A stretch of DNA of 64,000 nucleotides from the NCBI RefSeq assembly GCF_947623445.1, contig NC_135241.1, forward strand, positions 1,676,501-1,740,500. Direction: 5' to 3'. This document shows positions 61,101 through 64,000 of the stretch, piece after piece (positions within the stretch are counted from its first letter, which is position 1; every line of letters begins with the position of its first letter). Source of the stretch: Clavelina lepadiformis (taxonomy: Eukaryota > Chordata > Ascidiacea > Aplousobranchia > Clavelinidae). The position numbers and the translations under genes are program-made. A model generated the notes under the pieces. It was not told the origin of the DNA, did no database searches, and was given only the letters and a program-made list of their open reading frames with translations.

Positions 61101-63473
61101 GGTTTCCAGAGACCATACAGGTCAATTGCACTTCTTCACCAGCTTCGCCTGCCAACTCAATAGCGGGTTCAGATTTCAATTTGATACCTGAATGAAAACC
61201 GATAGTTAACGCGTCTAAGGAGAAAACTAAACAGCTTGCCGTTGAAGCAGGGCATCTTAAAATGTCTATTTTAAGATCAAAGAAACAAATTTTAATTCAT
61301 TCATCATAAAAGTCTCAAATAGATCAGGTGAAACGAAATTTTCTAGATTTCTTATTCCAGTCAAACTTACCTTTCACCATCACGTCTACGGTGTCAGAAG
61401 ATTTCAATTGGTTAAATTGGTTTTCCGCCACGCATTCATACGTGCCAGCATCATTGAACTGAGCGTTTTCTATCATGAGCTCTCCTGTCACCAGCAGAAG
61501 TAATTAAATATTTTCATGTGAAGTGATTAGCCGTAGATCGTTTCAAGCGCGAGTGCGTCAAAGTAGAAAAATTATGCTTGAACACAATATTTAAAGCAAC
61601 TTCAACAAAAAAATTACACACTAGTTTTATCACAATAAAATTCAAACCATACTAGGTTAGGTTACGCAACTATTAACCAACTCATTTGCATAGAAGAAGT
61701 CTTAAAAATTTAAAAGTGTACTCAGTGCTCACTGTTGAAGCATTAGCACTGTTACAGCATCGGTCCAAAAGGTCATACCTGAGTTTGAAATAACTACACC
61801 ATTCTTAGTCCAATGAACTGTTGAAGGCGGCTTCGAGTTTACACTACAGGAAAGAGTGGTTGACCCTCCCAGATTAACTTTCCCATCACCAGATACTTTC
61901 ACTCCATCCGTATCTAAAGAAAAAGGAACAAATATGAAAGCTAGTACCTCAAACTCACATAGGTTCGATTCTAAAGCCTCATTATAACATTTGCCAGATT
62001 AACTTTGATTTTATGGTGACTGGTAGCATTTAGGGGAAGCTAATCAGATAAAATGGGTTAAATTGGGGTAAATAATATGTAACACATAGTACAACAATCT
62101 GCAGTCCTGTAAATGATGTTAAGGGTAAGATGACAACAAAGTATAACGCTTTCGCAGTTTCATGACGGACCAGTAAAAGAGGATAACAATACAAATTTAG
62201 AGCTCACAGACGACATTGATTGTGTAGACTTCTCTGATGGCTTCGACATCTGGTTGCGAATACTGCGCAGAGCACGTAATTTCCCGACCATCGTCATTCT
62301 TTGTCACATCAATGTTCATTGTCGTAGATGGCTGACCATCCAAACTTTAAAAAGTAACATAAAATAAAGTCAAAAGATTTTGATGACTATAATACAGATA
62401 CAATTTCAACAGCAACATACATGATGCTTGGCGAAGGGTTTCCGTTGGCATCGCATGTCAATGATAACTGGTCACCTACGAATGAAGTTTTCGATGATGC
62501 ACGAAGGGTAACGGTATCAGTTGGGTCTGAAAAAGCATCGTAAATCTGTTTTACTTTCAACACGCAATGGTAATCCAATGTGTCCAGCAAGAAGTCTTAT
62601 GGCTTCTGATAATAAAGCAAACGACTGCGTTATTTTGATGATTATTTGCTTTCTTGTTAACTTACAATGCACGCGGAATAGGGGAAAAGATGCATTTCGT
62701 TGTTGCTGGTTAGCCGGTTTTGATCCACCACTGGTGACCTGTGATAGAAAAATTAAGTCAAGAATATCACTTTGCAAATTATACAGTAAAAACGGAACTG
62801 TGCTATTTTTGCGCAAACAAAACAGTAAAATATCTAGTACACTTCTCTCAATAATAAGAGATTGAATCAGACAATGATTTACTAACCATACAATAAAACT
62901 GAGCATTATCATCTTCCTTTGTTAGCAATTTCTTCAAATAACGTTTTGAAGATGTCTAAACATATTAAGACAGCAATGATTAATGGTCATGGTGTTTAAA
63001 AACATACTTGAAAAGGGATTTTCATAAAAACGGCAACGCACTATATACCAAGCATGCACTTTTGCTGTAATAACCACAATACCGCCATTGGTTAATTGCA
63101 GATAAATAATAGATAATAATCTTTAGAGCAGATAATCTGTAGAGAGTAATATACACAATCGTAATGGGCCAATAAATTGAACACAACCAGTGCTTTTTAA
63201 GGTGTTTTCGGGAGTCGTGGCCTCCCAAAATCATGCTTCTGCAACTATAGCAGTTATCTTTAAAAGTCGCAGAGCCTCAAAATTTCTTAGTGACCACCAA
63301 AGTCAAACGTTAAAAATGCTTCAAAACTAAAACACCACTAAAAATGTATTTGAAATATATTCCTTGCAAAAGTGAAATAAGTACCTTCATTCCTTTTGAG
63401 GTCGTCGCTTTGTCTCCTAAAAACTCAGATAATGCGTCATTTTCCCCGTCAGACTTATCAAGTGATTCAGAAC
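58187..63473 (-). CDS. MCAM/ALCAM-like immunoglobulin-superfamily adhesion receptor (3' part)
   Basis: Exons in transcript order: 63385-63473, 62666-62738, 62421-62526, 62208-62344, 61779-61913, 61371-61484, 61053-61187, 60632-60784, 60162-60179 (18 nt), 59279-59389 and 58375-58535, then a stop TAA at 58187-58189 directly after the last acceptor. All phases join. They encode the end of an outer domain followed by three C2/I-set Ig domains (Cys pairs around LTCDANGNPSP/ITCSA, LSCSV/GTYECVAEN, LTCMVSGNPPP/VYECRAGN). Next come a GDDGP linker and a membrane helix (IIIGILVALLVIAVIVAVLY). The end is an acidic E/P/A-rich cytoplasmic tail. The VHYPTDTV junction and three membrane-proximal domains fit MCAM, ALCAM and BCAM. 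It is a cell-surface adhesion protein by family. The 5' part lies beyond the right edge. The exact C-terminus is uncertain, because the last exon has an open 33-codon frame in another phase. Confidence 0.85.
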
Positions 63474-64000
63474 CTACAGCATAATAACCCTGTATAAACC
63501 ATTCCAAACTGTTTGATATAAATTGATTACAATGGGTAATAGATATTTGGAGGCCAGCGTGTATCGAATATTTGGCTAACAACAAGGCATTCTCCTATAT
63601 ATGAGAATAAAGGTAGTGTGCAAAAAATAGAAAATTTCACAATGGTCAAGAACATATTATGTTTATTTTTGGGAAACACTACTTTGAAAATATTGGGAAA
63701 TATTTTTAAAAATGAATAAAAGATTTCATGAAAAATGCAAAATGTTTGTAAGTACTAAATTTATTGAGCGAAACCACAAAAAATAAATTTTGCTGCTTTT
63801 TACATTAAATTTTTATATTTCAAAACAAAAATTTTGCATAAAAATTAATACTGGTAATAAGTCAAAATTAAGCTTAAAATATCTATTTGCATAACTGTTT
63901 AGAACAAGTGAACGCAAAAAAAAATTTTGTGTTCAGGGAAGCAATCTCATTCAAAAATAATTACAAAATGATTTTACTTGTACAGATGATATTGTTCTAG
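63474..64000. other. Intron of the Ig adhesion gene running to the right edge
   Basis: AT-rich sequence without a recognised exon. The next upstream exon must lie outside the window, since the exon at 63385-63473 is entered in phase 1. Confidence 0.5.

Overview
This is a eukaryotic, animal window. It is AT-rich, with spliced genes, canonical GT-AG introns and short exons. The gene content includes metabotropic-glutamate-like and rhodopsin-like GPCRs, selenoprotein S, STT3A and an MCAM/ALCAM-type adhesion receptor. Compact introns and a chordate-style adhesion receptor suggest an invertebrate chordate, most likely an ascidian tunicate. That assignment is inference. All gene models were built by eye from reading frames, splice sites and exon phases. 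The full-length models (945, 374, 372, 373, 207 and 706 residues) have coding lengths divisible by three.

Left part (1-16.5 kb, + strand): a tandem cluster of class C GPCRs of the mGluR type. Gene 1 enters from the left edge. It is followed by a complete second 7TM cassette with only one relic ligand-binding exon in front of it, and then by a complete 21-exon receptor (8.3-16.5 kb). The complete receptor keeps the residues that hold the alpha-amino-acid group but has lost two that hold the glutamate side chain, so it is probably an amino-acid receptor for something other than glutamate.

Middle part (17.5-41.9 kb, + strand): a tandem array of divergent rhodopsin-like GPCRs, built from a repeating unit pseudogene-A-B. 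Three units are recognisable: psi1-A1-B1(truncated), psi2-A2(first exon only), and psi3(5' truncated)-A3-B3. A1, A3 and B3 are intact 8-exon genes. They share an N-terminal C-x7-C-x7-C-x2-C signature and unusual microswitches (ERF for DRY, N-V/L-x-x-F for NPxxY, no Asp 2.50). The array is rearranged by transposons: a 2.15-kb Mutator-like element carrying a hAT fragment, a hAT element inserted at a start codon, a truncated LTR retrotransposon with gag remnants, and duplicated hAT-like MITEs.

Right part (42-64 kb): a spacer with a hAT-like element and a strong hairpin. Next come SELENOS (+ strand) with a UGA-selenocysteine codon and a convincing SECIS element, convergent STT3A (- strand, 16 coding exons), a long empty spacer, and the 3' part of an MCAM/ALCAM-like Ig adhesion receptor (- strand) that continues past the right edge. 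SELENOS and STT3A products both act in the ER membrane. No tRNA, rRNA or CRISPR array was recognised.
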